Of a stretch of DNA of 64,000 nucleotides, positions 8,255 to 16,243 are shown in pieces. Location: the NCBI RefSeq assembly GCF_001971585.1, contig NZ_CP019323.1, positions 1,726,053-1,790,052 on the forward strand, in the 5' to 3' direction. This DNA comes from Companilactobacillus allii. GTDB lineage: Bacteria; Bacillota; Bacilli; Lactobacillales; Lactobacillaceae. Positions within the stretch are counted from its first letter, which is position 1. Every line of letters starts with the position of its first letter. The notes under the pieces are model-generated. The model was not told the origin of the DNA. It was given only the letters and a program-made list of their open reading frames with translations, and searched no databases. A program made the position numbers and the translations under genes.

Positions 8255-9569
8255 TAATTTGCGTGCACTTGCAGTAGAGGCTTTAACTAGAGTTTTAAAA
8301 AATAAAGCTTATTCCAATATTGAGATAAATAATATTTTGAAGAATTCAGACTTATCAGATGCTGATTCTAGACTAATGACAAACATTGTTTATGGAGTTC
8401 TTCAACATAAACTTACTTTGGAATATCAATTACAGCCATATACTACAGGTAAGAACTTGGATTACTGGGTAAAAGCGTTATTAATGTCAGCTATATATCA
8501 GATGCAATATTTGGATAAGATACCTGATCATGCTGTTTTAAATGAATCTGTTGAAATTGCTAAGTATAATGGTAATCAAGGCTTGGGTAATTTGGTAACT
8601 GCTGTATTGAGAAATTATCAACGACACGGTGCCCGTCCAATACCTAAGGATGATTCTGTTAAATCATTAAGTATTAAATTTAGTACACCAGAATGGTTAG
8701 TAGATTTGTTAATTGAACAACAAGGTTTAAAGAAGACTAAAACAGTACTTGAAACAATAAATCAACCATCACATATTTCTATTCGTGTAAATACAAAAAA
8801 AATTACTCCTGAAGAATTAATTGAGAAATTATCCGACAAGGGATTTGAGATGAAGAACAGTCTGATCTCTCCAGTTGGTTTAACTTGTCACAGTGGTAAT
8901 TTAGTTGATACTGAAGAATTTAGAGATGGATTGTTTACAATTCAAGATGAAAGTTCAATGCTAGTTGCTCCAGCAATGGATATAAAACCAGATAGTTCAG
9001 TGCTTGATACTTGTGCCGCACCTGGTGGTAAAACAACACATATTGCTAGTTATTTAACAACTGGTTCTGTTATGGCATTAGATATTCATAAGCCAAAGAC
9101 AAGATTAATTCGTGAAAATGGGCAAAGATTGGGTTACGGAGATATAATACAAACAAGAGCTTTAGATGCTAGAAAAGCTCAAGATGAATTTGAATCTGAA
9201 TTTGATCGTATTTTAGTTGATGCACCATGTTCTGGATTAGGATTGATGCGTCGTAAACCAGAATTAAAGTATTTCAGGGAACCAGAAGATTTGATGAATC
9301 TTCAAAGAATCCAACTCCAAATTTTGGATAGTATTACAGGTTTATTAAAGATTGGTGGACAACTTGTATTTAGTGCATGTACATTTGATGCAGAAGAAAA
9401 TGAAGATGTTGTTATGAAATTTTTGAATGCACACGATAATTATGAGTTAGTTCCTGTTAAACATGAAAAATCTCTAGATAAAAACGTGAATGACGGTGTC
9501 TTGAAGTTGTTGCCAAGCGATTACTTTACAGATGGATTTTTTGTAGCCGCATTTAGACGAAAAAAATAA
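8247..9569 (+). CDS. rsmB: 16S rRNA (cytosine967-C5)-methyltransferase RsmB
   Basis: Methylates C967 of 16S rRNA. The 440-residue protein has an N-terminal NusB-like RNA-binding domain (about 1-130), then the catalytic domain with the SAM motif DTCAAPGGKTTH, the active-site DAPCSGLG (Cys328) and the second conserved Cys in FSACTFD (Cys378). Both catalytic cysteines of the RsmB/NSUN family are present. Its start overlaps the end of fmt. In Bacillus rlmN follows; here stp follows directly after 19 bases. Confidence 0.95.
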   Translation: MNNNLRALAVEALTRVLKNKAYSNIEINNILKNSDLSDADSRLMTNIVYGVLQHKLTLEYQLQPYTTGKNLDYWVKALLMSAIYQMQYLDKIPDHAVLNESVEIAKYNGNQGLGNLVTAVLRNYQRHGARPIPKDDSVKSLSIKFSTPEWLVDLLIEQQGLKKTKTVLETINQPSHISIRVNTKKITPEELIEKLSDKGFEMKNSLISPVGLTCHSGNLVDTEEFRDGLFTIQDESSMLVAPAMDIKPDSSVLDTCAAPGGKTTHIASYLTTGSVMALDIHKPKTRLIRENGQRLGYGDIIQTRALDARKAQDEFESEFDRILVDAPCSGLGLMRRKPELKYFREPEDLMNLQRIQLQILDSITGLLKIGGQLVFSACTFDAEENEDVVMKFLNAHDNYELVPVKHEKSLDKNVNDGVLKLLPSDYFTDGFFVAAFRRKK

Positions 9570-9588
9570 TGAGGTAAGGTTTAGGAAT

Positions 9589-10332
9589 ATGGACTATGCG
9601 CTATTAACTGATGTAGGAAAATTACGAGAGAATAATCAAGATTATGTGAATGTTTTCAAGAATAAAAAAGGAATCGTTTTTGGTATTGTTGCTGATGGTA
9701 TGGGTGGACATCGTGGTGGTGATGTCGCTTCTGATATGGCAGTTTCTCATTTAGGGCATAACTTTGAAGAATCAGAAATTGATGATTTGGATAGTTTGCG
9801 TGAATGGACGATCAAAGAAATCAGTAAAGAAAACGATAGAATTGTTTCTGTTTCAAATCAATTTGATGACTTAAATGGGATGGGAACAACCATGGTTGGT
9901 GTTTTCTTCGTTGAAGAAACAATGATGGTTGTCAACGTTGGTGATTCTAGATGTTATGTATTTCATGATGATGAGTTTGATCAACTTAGCGTTGACCACT
10001 CGCTGGTTCATGAATTACTCGAAACTGGACAGATCAGTCCTGAAGAGGCCAAAAATCATCCTCAGAAGAATATTATTACGCAAACACTAGGTGTCTCCCA
10101 GACTGTACAACCCAGAATAAAGAATTTTGATGTGATTGATGATTCTATTATTTTGTTATGTACGGATGGATTAACTAACATGGTTTCAGACGAAGAAATA
10201 AAAGAAGTTCTTTCTCAAAAAATTGGTCTTGAGTCTAAGTGTCGTGTTTTGATTGACAAGGCTAATAAGGCCGGTGGTAGAGATAATATCACGGCTCTAC
10301 TTTTTGCCTCCAAGAATGGGGGTCAAAAGTAG
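9589..10332 (+). CDS. stp: PP2C-family Ser/Thr protein phosphatase
   Basis: A metal-dependent (Mn/Mg) phosphatase of 247 residues that reverses phosphorylation by the neighbouring kinase PrkC. The PP2C motifs occur in order: VADGMGGHRGGDVAS with metal-binding Asp, GMGTTMVGVF, VGDSRCYVF, LLCTDGLTNM and GGRDNITALL. It is cytoplasmic, with no signal or membrane segment. The stop codon abuts the prkC start codon (10333), giving tight coupling of the antagonistic pair. In Bacillus it is named prpC. Confidence 0.96.
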   Translation: MDYALLTDVGKLRENNQDYVNVFKNKKGIVFGIVADGMGGHRGGDVASDMAVSHLGHNFEESEIDDLDSLREWTIKEISKENDRIVSVSNQFDDLNGMGTTMVGVFFVEETMMVVNVGDSRCYVFHDDEFDQLSVDHSLVHELLETGQISPEEAKNHPQKNIITQTLGVSQTVQPRIKNFDVIDDSIILLCTDGLTNMVSDEEIKEVLSQKIGLESKCRVLIDKANKAGGRDNITALLFASKNGGQK

Positions 10333-12297
10333 ATGGACAAAGGTTACCTAGTTGGTGGTCGATATGAGATTCTAGGTACTCTTGGTGAAGGTGGCATGGC
10401 TAATGTTTATTTAGCTAATGACACAAAACTGAATCGTAAAGTTGCAGTAAAAGCTTTAAGATATGATCTTCAAGATGATGAATCTGTCAAAAGGAGATTT
10501 GGACGTGAAGCCAAGGCTACTAGCGGTCTCTCTAATCCGAATATTGTTAACGTTTTAGACGTTGGCACTGATAATGGGATTCAATATATTGTAATTGAGT
10601 ATGTTGATGGCCCTAACTTAAAAAAATATATTAAGACACATTTTCCGATTGCATATCATGAAGTAGTCGACATAATGGAACAGATTTGTTTGGCTGTGGC
10701 TGATGCACATGACCATGGAATAATTCACCGTGATTTGAAACCAGAGAATATTTTGGTTGATACTTCAAAACAGCCTATACAAGTCAAAGTTTCTGACTTT
10801 GGTATTGCGTTGGCGTTAAGTGATAGATCGATTACGAGAACTAATTCTTTATTGGGTTCTGTTCACTATATGTCACCAGAACAAATTAGAGGTAAATCTG
10901 CCACAGTTTTATCTGATATTTATGCACTTGGAATTATCTTGTTTGAATTATTGACTCAGCATGTACCCTTTACCGGAGATACGGCTGTGTCAGTCGCTTT
11001 AAAGCATTCTAAAGAAGATATACCAGACCTTAAGACAATTGACCCAAATATTCCACAGCCTCTTGAGAACGCTGTTTTGAGGGCCACAGCTAAGGATCCG
11101 GATCAGAGATATCAATCTGTTCGTGAAATGTGCGAAGACTTGGATACTTGTTTATTGCCAGAACGTGCTAATGAACCAAAGTTTATTCCTATACCACTAG
11201 ATGATTTAGGAGAAACCAAAGTTATTGGTGAGGCTCCACTGGTTGATGATGAGGATAAGGAAGCACCAACGAAAAAGAGAAATAAGAAAAAAAGAAAAAT
11301 CATTTTACTATCATTGATTCCAATAGCTTTAGTTTTGCTATTAATTTTTATGATTGTTAAGGGTAACGAAGAAACAAGTGTGCCAGATCTTCGAAATTTA
11401 ACGATCAAACAAGCAGACGTCATGTTAAAGGGCTCAAACCTAAACGTTGGTAATATTTCTAAGGAAAATAATGACGATGTAGAAGCCGGTCATGTTATTA
11501 AATCAATTCCTGCTAAAAGTTTGAAACTCAAGAATGGTGCTAAGGTTAGCTTGGTCGTTAGTCTGGGTGCTACTTACTACAAGATGCCAAATGTTGTTGG
11601 TAAGGATTATGATGATGTTTCTGACAATTTAAGGAAGCGTGGTTTTAAGGTAAAAGTTAAATATAAATCAAGCAGTAAATATGAGTCTGGGGTCATTATT
11701 TCTCAAAGTATTAAAGCCGGTAAAAAAGTAGTAACCAAAAATAAATCTTTAACATTAACACTAGCGAAGACACCAACAGTCAAACAAAAAGTCGTTAAGG
11801 TTAGAGATTTATCAGGATATAATTTAAAGAGTATCCAAGATTATGCAAGTGAGATAGGTGCAACTTTGCGTGTTACATATGATTATTCTGATACTATTGA
11901 AGATGGAGTAATGATAAGTCAAAGTCCTGAACCAGACAGCGTAATCAATAAGGGGGATACTTTGTCGGTTGTTATTTCTAAGGGAAAAGAAACTGAAACT
12001 AGTGATGACGATACTGATAAATCAGATAGCGATAATGATTCAGATTCTTCGGCATCAACTGCCACTAAGACAGTGTCTAAAGACGTTACAATTCCCTTTG
12101 ATTCTAGCGACAGTAGCAATACGATAACTATTTATCTTGGAGATGCTACACACAGTATAAACACCGTTTATAAGTCAATGAGCATTTCACAAGACACAGC
12201 ACAAACTTTGGTATTTAATTTAAAGAGTGGGCAAAACGGAAGTTATAACATCGAACGTGATGGTAAAACAGTATTGTCTGGCTCAGTAAGTGGGTAA
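10333..12297 (+). CDS. prkC: PASTA-domain Ser/Thr protein kinase
   Basis: A membrane eukaryotic-type kinase of 654 residues that senses muropeptides or lipid II and controls wall synthesis and division. The kinase domain covers residues 12-275: GEGGMANVYLA loop, ATP-binding Lys40, HRDLKPEN (132-139, catalytic Asp134) and DFG (155-157). A basic stretch (314-322) precedes a single membrane helix (about 322-342). Three PASTA repeats follow outside the cell (about 349-414, 417-482, 488-552), then an Asp/Ser-rich linker and a 70-residue beta-rich tail with no family I can name. It starts directly at the stp stop, and rsgA starts just beyond its end. Confidence 0.96.
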   Translation: MDKGYLVGGRYEILGTLGEGGMANVYLANDTKLNRKVAVKALRYDLQDDESVKRRFGREAKATSGLSNPNIVNVLDVGTDNGIQYIVIEYVDGPNLKKYIKTHFPIAYHEVVDIMEQICLAVADAHDHGIIHRDLKPENILVDTSKQPIQVKVSDFGIALALSDRSITRTNSLLGSVHYMSPEQIRGKSATVLSDIYALGIILFELLTQHVPFTGDTAVSVALKHSKEDIPDLKTIDPNIPQPLENAVLRATAKDPDQRYQSVREMCEDLDTCLLPERANEPKFIPIPLDDLGETKVIGEAPLVDDEDKEAPTKKRNKKKRKIILLSLIPIALVLLLIFMIVKGNEETSVPDLRNLTIKQADVMLKGSNLNVGNISKENNDDVEAGHVIKSIPAKSLKLKNGAKVSLVVSLGATYYKMPNVVGKDYDDVSDNLRKRGFKVKVKYKSSSKYESGVIISQSIKAGKKVVTKNKSLTLTLAKTPTVKQKVVKVRDLSGYNLKSIQDYASEIGATLRVTYDYSDTIEDGVMISQSPEPDSVINKGDTLSVVISKGKETETSDDDTDKSDSDNDSDSSASTATKTVSKDVTIPFDSSDSSNTITIYLGDATHSINTVYKSMSISQDTAQTLVFNLKSGQNGSYNIERDGKTVLSGSVSG

Positions 12298-12298
12298 A

Positions 12299-13189
12299 AT
12301 GGAAAGTAAAGGCAGAATCATAAAATCAATTAGTGGATTCTATGATGTATTAGATGAAAAGAGTCATGAATTAGTACGTACTAGGGCTCGTGGCAATTTT
12401 CGAAAACGCGGTATTAAACCGATCGTTGGTGACTTTGCTGAATATGATGCTAGTGGAGATTTAGGATATCTATTGGAGATATTACCTAGAGAAAATAGTT
12501 TGGTTCGTCCACCAATAGCCAATGTTGATCAGGCAATCGTCGTAACTTCCGCAGTTGAACCTAAATTTTCTAGTAATTTGTTAGATAAGATATTGGTCAA
12601 CATTGAACATAATGGTATAAAGCCACTAATCTATTTAACAAAAACTGATTTACTTTCAGATGATAGTTATCGGGAATTAAAAAATACTTTGTCAGGATAC
12701 AATGAAGCAGGATATGTAGTATTTGATGAAGTTGATAGTTATAGTACAAGCCAAATTGATAGATTAGAAAGTCACTTTGCTGATAAAGTTACAGTATTTA
12801 CAGGTCAATCAGGTGCTGGTAAATCTACATTGTTAAACCATATTAATCCTGATCTAAAATTAGCCACGGCAGCCATTTCTCAAACTTTGAATCGTGGTAA
12901 ACATACTACAAGACAAGTTTCACTGTTCGAGATCGCAGATGGATTAGTCGCTGATACACCTGGTTTTTCTTCTTTGGAATTAATTGATATCGATAAGGAA
13001 GAATTACCTACCTTATTTCCAGAATTTGTTAAATATAGTCCAGAATGCCAATTTCGAGGATGTCATCATGTAAATGAACCTGGTTGCAAGGTCAAAGAAA
13101 TGCTTGCTTCTGGCAAAATAATGCAAAGTCGATACGATAATTACCTTTATTTTTTAAATGAAATTAATTCGTACAAAAAAAGATATTAG
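12299..13189 (+). CDS. rsgA: Ribosome small-subunit GTPase RsgA
   Basis: A circularly permuted GTPase that checks late 30S assembly. Order of parts: OB-fold (about 1-65), then G4 LTKTD before G1 GQSGAGKST and G3 DTPGFSS, and a C-terminal zinc domain with CQFRGCHHVNEPGCKV supplying the Cys/His ligands. I prefer ATG at 12299 (296 residues) to the GTG at 12290, because GTGGG just upstream can act as its ribosome binding site and the GTG has none. In Bacillus (CpgA) this protein is a PrkC substrate, which fits the gene order. Confidence 0.95.
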   Translation: MESKGRIIKSISGFYDVLDEKSHELVRTRARGNFRKRGIKPIVGDFAEYDASGDLGYLLEILPRENSLVRPPIANVDQAIVVTSAVEPKFSSNLLDKILVNIEHNGIKPLIYLTKTDLLSDDSYRELKNTLSGYNEAGYVVFDEVDSYSTSQIDRLESHFADKVTVFTGQSGAGKSTLLNHINPDLKLATAAISQTLNRGKHTTRQVSLFEIADGLVADTPGFSSLELIDIDKEELPTLFPEFVKYSPECQFRGCHHVNEPGCKVKEMLASGKIMQSRYDNYLYFLNEINSYKKRY

Positions 13190-13201
13190 GAGAGTGGTTA
13201 T

Positions 13202-13870
13202 ATGACAACGAAAAAAATTGCACCATCAATTCTTTCAGCTGACATCATGAATTTGGAACGTGATGTAAAAATTGCAGAGCAAGGTGGAGCTGATTTATTC
13301 CATATTGATATTATGGATGGTCACTTTGTTCCCAATATGTCTTTTAGTCCAAGTGTTGTTGCAGGGATGAGACGTGTCACTGATAAGCCATTGGACATTC
13401 ATTTGATGATGGATAATCCTGATGATTATATTAAGGCATTTGTTGAAGCTGGAGCTGACACGATTTTAGTCCATGCTGAAAGCACAAAGCATATTTATCG
13501 CTCAATAGACCTTGTTAAGAGTTTGGGTGCTAGAGCTGGTGTTGTTGTTAACCCTGGTACTCCTCTTGAAGAAGTTAAGGAATTATTCCCAGTTATTGAT
13601 CAAATATTGGTTATGACTGTTAATCCAGGATTTGGTGGTCAAAAGTTTATTCCAGGAATGACAAAAAAGATCCAAAGATTGGATCAATTACGTCAAACAT
13701 CTGCAGATGATGATTTTGAAATTGAAGTAGATGGTGGAATCAACGATGAAACTATCGTTCAATGTGCTAAGGCTGGTGCAGATATTTTTGTTGCCGGATC
13801 ATACTTGTATAACGGACAAGATGGATTTAAGGATCGTGTCGATACACTTAAAAAGCTCGTGGAAGACTAA
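13202..13870 (+). CDS. rpe: Ribulose-phosphate 3-epimerase
   Basis: Interconverts ribulose-5-phosphate and xylulose-5-phosphate in the pentose phosphate or phosphoketolase route. A 222-residue TIM barrel with the family motifs APSILSADIMNLERD, FHIDIMDGHFVPNMSF (metal-binding His and catalytic Asp), IHLMM, MTVNPGFGGQKFI and the final EVDGGIN with the second catalytic Asp. The order rsgA-rpe-thiN is standard for Firmicutes. A good GGAGAG ribosome binding site precedes the ATG. Confidence 0.97.
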   Translation: MTTKKIAPSILSADIMNLERDVKIAEQGGADLFHIDIMDGHFVPNMSFSPSVVAGMRRVTDKPLDIHLMMDNPDDYIKAFVEAGADTILVHAESTKHIYRSIDLVKSLGARAGVVVNPGTPLEEVKELFPVIDQILVMTVNPGFGGQKFIPGMTKKIQRLDQLRQTSADDDFEIEVDGGINDETIVQCAKAGADIFVAGSYLYNGQDGFKDRVDTLKKLVED

Positions 13871-13872
13871 AT

Positions 13873-14532
13873 ATGAAGCGAGTGAATATTTTGTTAGGTG
13901 GGCCAAAGAGCGAATATCCTGATGAACTTTCAAAAAGTATTAAGGGTATTCCAGGACCTTGGATCGGTGCCGATCGTGGCAGTCTTTATTTAATTGCTCA
14001 TGGTATATTGCCCGAACTTGCAATTGGTGATTTTGATTCAATTAACAAGAAAGAACAAAAACTTCTTAGAGACAACGTGCATGACTTCCAGAAATTTCCA
14101 CCAGAAAAAGATGATACAGATTCTCAGCTTTGTATTTTGGCAGCAAAAGAAAAATTTGAAGCTGAGGAATATTATATTTATGGTGCAACTGGGGGAAGAA
14201 TAGATCACTTCTTGGTCAATCTATTTTTGCCATATGATCAAAGGTTCCTGAGTTTTTACGATAAATTATATTTCAAGTCATCGACTAATACGATTAGATT
14301 TTTTAGGCCTGGTAGATATACTATTTACCATGAAGAAAGTATGAAATATGTTGGATTTGTTAATTTAGGACCTGTAACACATTTGAATATTTTGGATGCT
14401 AAGTATAAACTTAACGATTTCACAGCTATGCGACCTGTTAGTTTCGCTAGCAATGAATTTGTTAAGGATACAATTAATTTTGGATTTGAAAGTGGGATCG
14501 TTGCAGTTATTCAGTCTAAGGATTCAAAGTAG
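13873..14532 (+). CDS. thiN: Thiamine pyrophosphokinase
   Basis: Transfers pyrophosphate from ATP to thiamine, making TPP directly from salvaged vitamin. 219 residues with GADRGSLYLI, the metal-binding GDFDS, KDDTDSQLC and GATGGRIDHFLVN, all diagnostic of the family; a beta-sandwich thiamine-binding domain makes up the C-terminus. It starts 2 bases after rpe and is the last gene of the run, followed by a terminator at 14542. TPP is the cofactor of phosphoketolase and transketolase, which links it loosely to rpe. Confidence 0.94.
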   Translation: MKRVNILLGGPKSEYPDELSKSIKGIPGPWIGADRGSLYLIAHGILPELAIGDFDSINKKEQKLLRDNVHDFQKFPPEKDDTDSQLCILAAKEKFEAEEYYIYGATGGRIDHFLVNLFLPYDQRFLSFYDKLYFKSSTNTIRFFRPGRYTIYHEESMKYVGFVNLGPVTHLNILDAKYKLNDFTAMRPVSFASNEFVKDTINFGFESGIVAVIQSKDSK

Positions 14533-14541
14533 AGTTACCTT

Positions 14542-14579
14542 AAAAAACGGTATTTACATAAGTAAATATCGCTTTTTTA
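14542..14579 (+). terminator. Rho-independent terminator after thiN
   Basis: A hairpin with arms CGGTATTTAC and GTAAATATCG around an ATAA loop, followed by CTTTTTT. It closes the gmk-to-thiN gene run. Confidence 0.8.
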
Positions 14580-14665
14580 GATTTATAAAAAGAAAATTGT
14601 GCTTTGACACATTTTGCTAATACCGTGATGACTGAAACAGATAATTTTTAGAAAAGAGTGAAAAT

Positions 14666-15418
14666 ATGAAACCAATTGATAATACTATAACTGATCTGCT
14701 GTTTAAGCATGTCTCTGTACGTTCTTTTACAAATGAAGTATTGCCAGATGAAGTTGTAAAAAAGCTTGTGACGGTTGCACAGGCTGCTTCAACGGCTAGT
14801 TTTCAGCAATCATATTCCATAATTGATGTGGTTGATGAAAATTTACGAGAAAAAGTTACACAAGCTTCTAGGAATCAGCGCTTTATGAATCAAGGTGGCA
14901 GATTATTTATATTCTGTGCTGACCTAAATAGAAATAACCAAATGGCCAAAGATTTAGGATTAGATGTTACTCAAACTATTGAAGGACTAGATGCAACTTT
15001 GGCAGGTACAATTGATGCCACTTTAGCAGCTCAAAATATGGTTATTGCGGCAGAATCAATGGGATTAGGCGTTTGTTTTATTGGTGGAGTACGGGATAAT
15101 ATCGAAGAAGTATCAGAGCTTTTGAATATTCCTGATCATGTATTCCCAGTTTATGGTTTAGTTATCGGTCATCCAAAAGACAAATTAAATGATATCAAAC
15201 CACGTTTACCATTCGAAGCTGTTTATCATAAGAACCAGTATGCAGATAAGATTGATATTGTTAGATCCTATAATATTAAGACAAATGAATATTATAATAA
15301 ACGATACGGAAAAAAGACGGATCGAAACTGGGCAAGAACTGCAGTTAACAGTTTAATTAAATTACCTAGGTCATTTATGAAATCATATTTGAATAGTCAC
15401 AATTTGAGTAAGCATTAA
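14666..15418 (+). CDS. Flavin-dependent NADPH oxidoreductase / nitroreductase (NfsA/FRP type)
   Basis: A 250-residue FMN-dependent nitroreductase-fold enzyme. The N-terminal HVSVRSFTNEVLPDE segment carries the RS-x-R/F FMN phosphate contact; QAASTASFQQSYS and the central AAESMGLGVCFIGGVRDN match the NfsA/Frp subgroup, which reduces quinones, nitroaromatics or free flavin with NADPH. The physiological substrate cannot be told. It stands alone between two terminators (14542 and 15432), with TTGACA at 14604 but no clear matching -10; a TGCTAATAC extended -10 lies nearby. It breaks the usual thiN-rpmB adjacency, so it is probably an accessory insertion. Confidence 0.85.
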   Translation: MKPIDNTITDLLFKHVSVRSFTNEVLPDEVVKKLVTVAQAASTASFQQSYSIIDVVDENLREKVTQASRNQRFMNQGGRLFIFCADLNRNNQMAKDLGLDVTQTIEGLDATLAGTIDATLAAQNMVIAAESMGLGVCFIGGVRDNIEEVSELLNIPDHVFPVYGLVIGHPKDKLNDIKPRLPFEAVYHKNQYADKIDIVRSYNIKTNEYYNKRYGKKTDRNWARTAVNSLIKLPRSFMKSYLNSHNLSKH

Positions 15419-15431
15419 AACTTTTATAGAC

Positions 15432-15468
15432 ACAAAAAAACTAGCAAATTACTTTGCTAGTTTTTTTA
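15432..15468. terminator. Bidirectional terminator between nitroreductase gene and rpmB
   Basis: Arms ACTAGCAAA and TTTGCTAGT with a short loop, flanked by seven A on the left and seven T on the right, so it can stop transcription from either side. Confidence 0.88.
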
Positions 15469-15484
15469 GTTAATTATATGATAA

Positions 15485-15670
15485 TTATACTCTAGTAACT
15501 TTTCCTGACTTCAAAGCTCTAGCTGAAACCCAAACGCGCTTAGGTTTACCATCAACCATAATACGAACTTTTTGCAAGTTTGGCTTCCAAGAACGTTTTG
15601 ATTGATTAAGAGCGTGAGAACGTTTGTTACCAAACACTGTCTTACGGCCTGTAATAATATCTTTTGCCAT
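15485..15670 (-). CDS. rpmB: 50S ribosomal protein L28
   Basis: 61 residues, the normal size of the short Gram-positive L28. It begins [19 protein letters not shown] and contains [30 protein letters not shown], with two blocks of ten residues or more that match the family closely. No zinc-binding cysteines are present, so it is the Zn-independent form. An AAAGGAGGT ribosome binding site precedes it. It is divergent from asp23, as in other Firmicutes. A possible promoter on the minus strand (TTGTTT, 17 bases, TAAATT) lies within 15720-15750. Confidence 0.97.
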   Translation of the reverse strand: MAKDIITGRKTVFGNKRSHALNQSKRSWKPNLQKVRIMVDGKPKRVWVSARALKSGKVTRV

Positions 15671-15790
15671 GGGACCGACCTCCTTTGGCTACATGTTTTC
15701 TTTAAAATATCACCTGACTAATTTACCATAAACTAAAAATAAAAACAATAGTTGAATAATAATGTATCAAAAATCTTTAATTCAAAATCT

Positions 15791-15799
15791 TGCTATGAT
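15791..15799 (+). promoter_or_regulatory. Extended -10 promoter for asp23-fakA
   Basis: TGCTATGAT is an extended -10 (TGn followed by TATGAT) about 50 bases before asp23, without a strong -35. Confidence 0.45.
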
Positions 15800-15847
15800 A
15801 GAATTTTAGTGTTTATGATAGTTAGATCCAAGATAGGAGGATCCCAA

Positions 15848-16216
15848 ATGGCAGTTACAATAAAAACAAAACATGGTGAAATTGATGTGTCAACAAATAC
15901 CGTTTCAACGATCGTTGGTGGGGCTGCGTTAGATATCTACGGAATAGTAGGTATGGCAAGCAAGAATCAACTTAGAGATGGAATGAACACAATTTTAAAT
16001 CGTGAAGATTTCTCACGCGGAGTAGTTATTCATCAAGAAGATGAAAAAATTGCCGTTGATGTTTATATAATCGTAGGATATGGTATTAAAATATCTGAAG
16101 TTGCTAGAAATTTAAAAGAAAAAGTAAAATATAACCTAGAAACAATGCTTGGAACACCAGCTGGCACTGTTAATGTGTACGTCCAAGGAATAAAAGTTTT
16201 AGATGACATTAAATAG
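15848..16216 (+). CDS. Asp23/Gls24 family envelope stress response protein
   Basis: A 122-residue YloU-type protein. It opens MAVTIKTKHGEIDVSTNTV, then VVGGAALDIYGIVGMAS and the C-terminal VYVQGIKVLD, typical of the family (alkaline shock protein 23). The start at 15848 is set by the GATAGGAGG ribosome binding site; an in-frame upstream extension is not translated in relatives. Function is poorly defined; Gls24 relatives are linked to envelope or alkaline stress. It is adjacent to fakA in nearly all Firmicutes. Confidence 0.92.
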   Translation: MAVTIKTKHGEIDVSTNTVSTIVGGAALDIYGIVGMASKNQLRDGMNTILNREDFSRGVVIHQEDEKIAVDVYIIVGYGIKISEVARNLKEKVKYNLETMLGTPAGTVNVYVQGIKVLDDIK

Positions 16217-16243
16217 GTATTACGCTAGTTGGAGGGGAAACTT

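Noticed and set aside
11919-12119. Minus-strand open frame opposite prkC
   Set aside because: Serine/leucine-rich shadow of the Asp/Ser linker; no ribosome binding site and inside a certain gene.
15752-15847. In-frame N-terminal extension of the Asp23 protein
   Set aside because: It begins upstream of the promoter -10 and has no ribosome binding site; the family start matches ATG 15848 after GGAGG.
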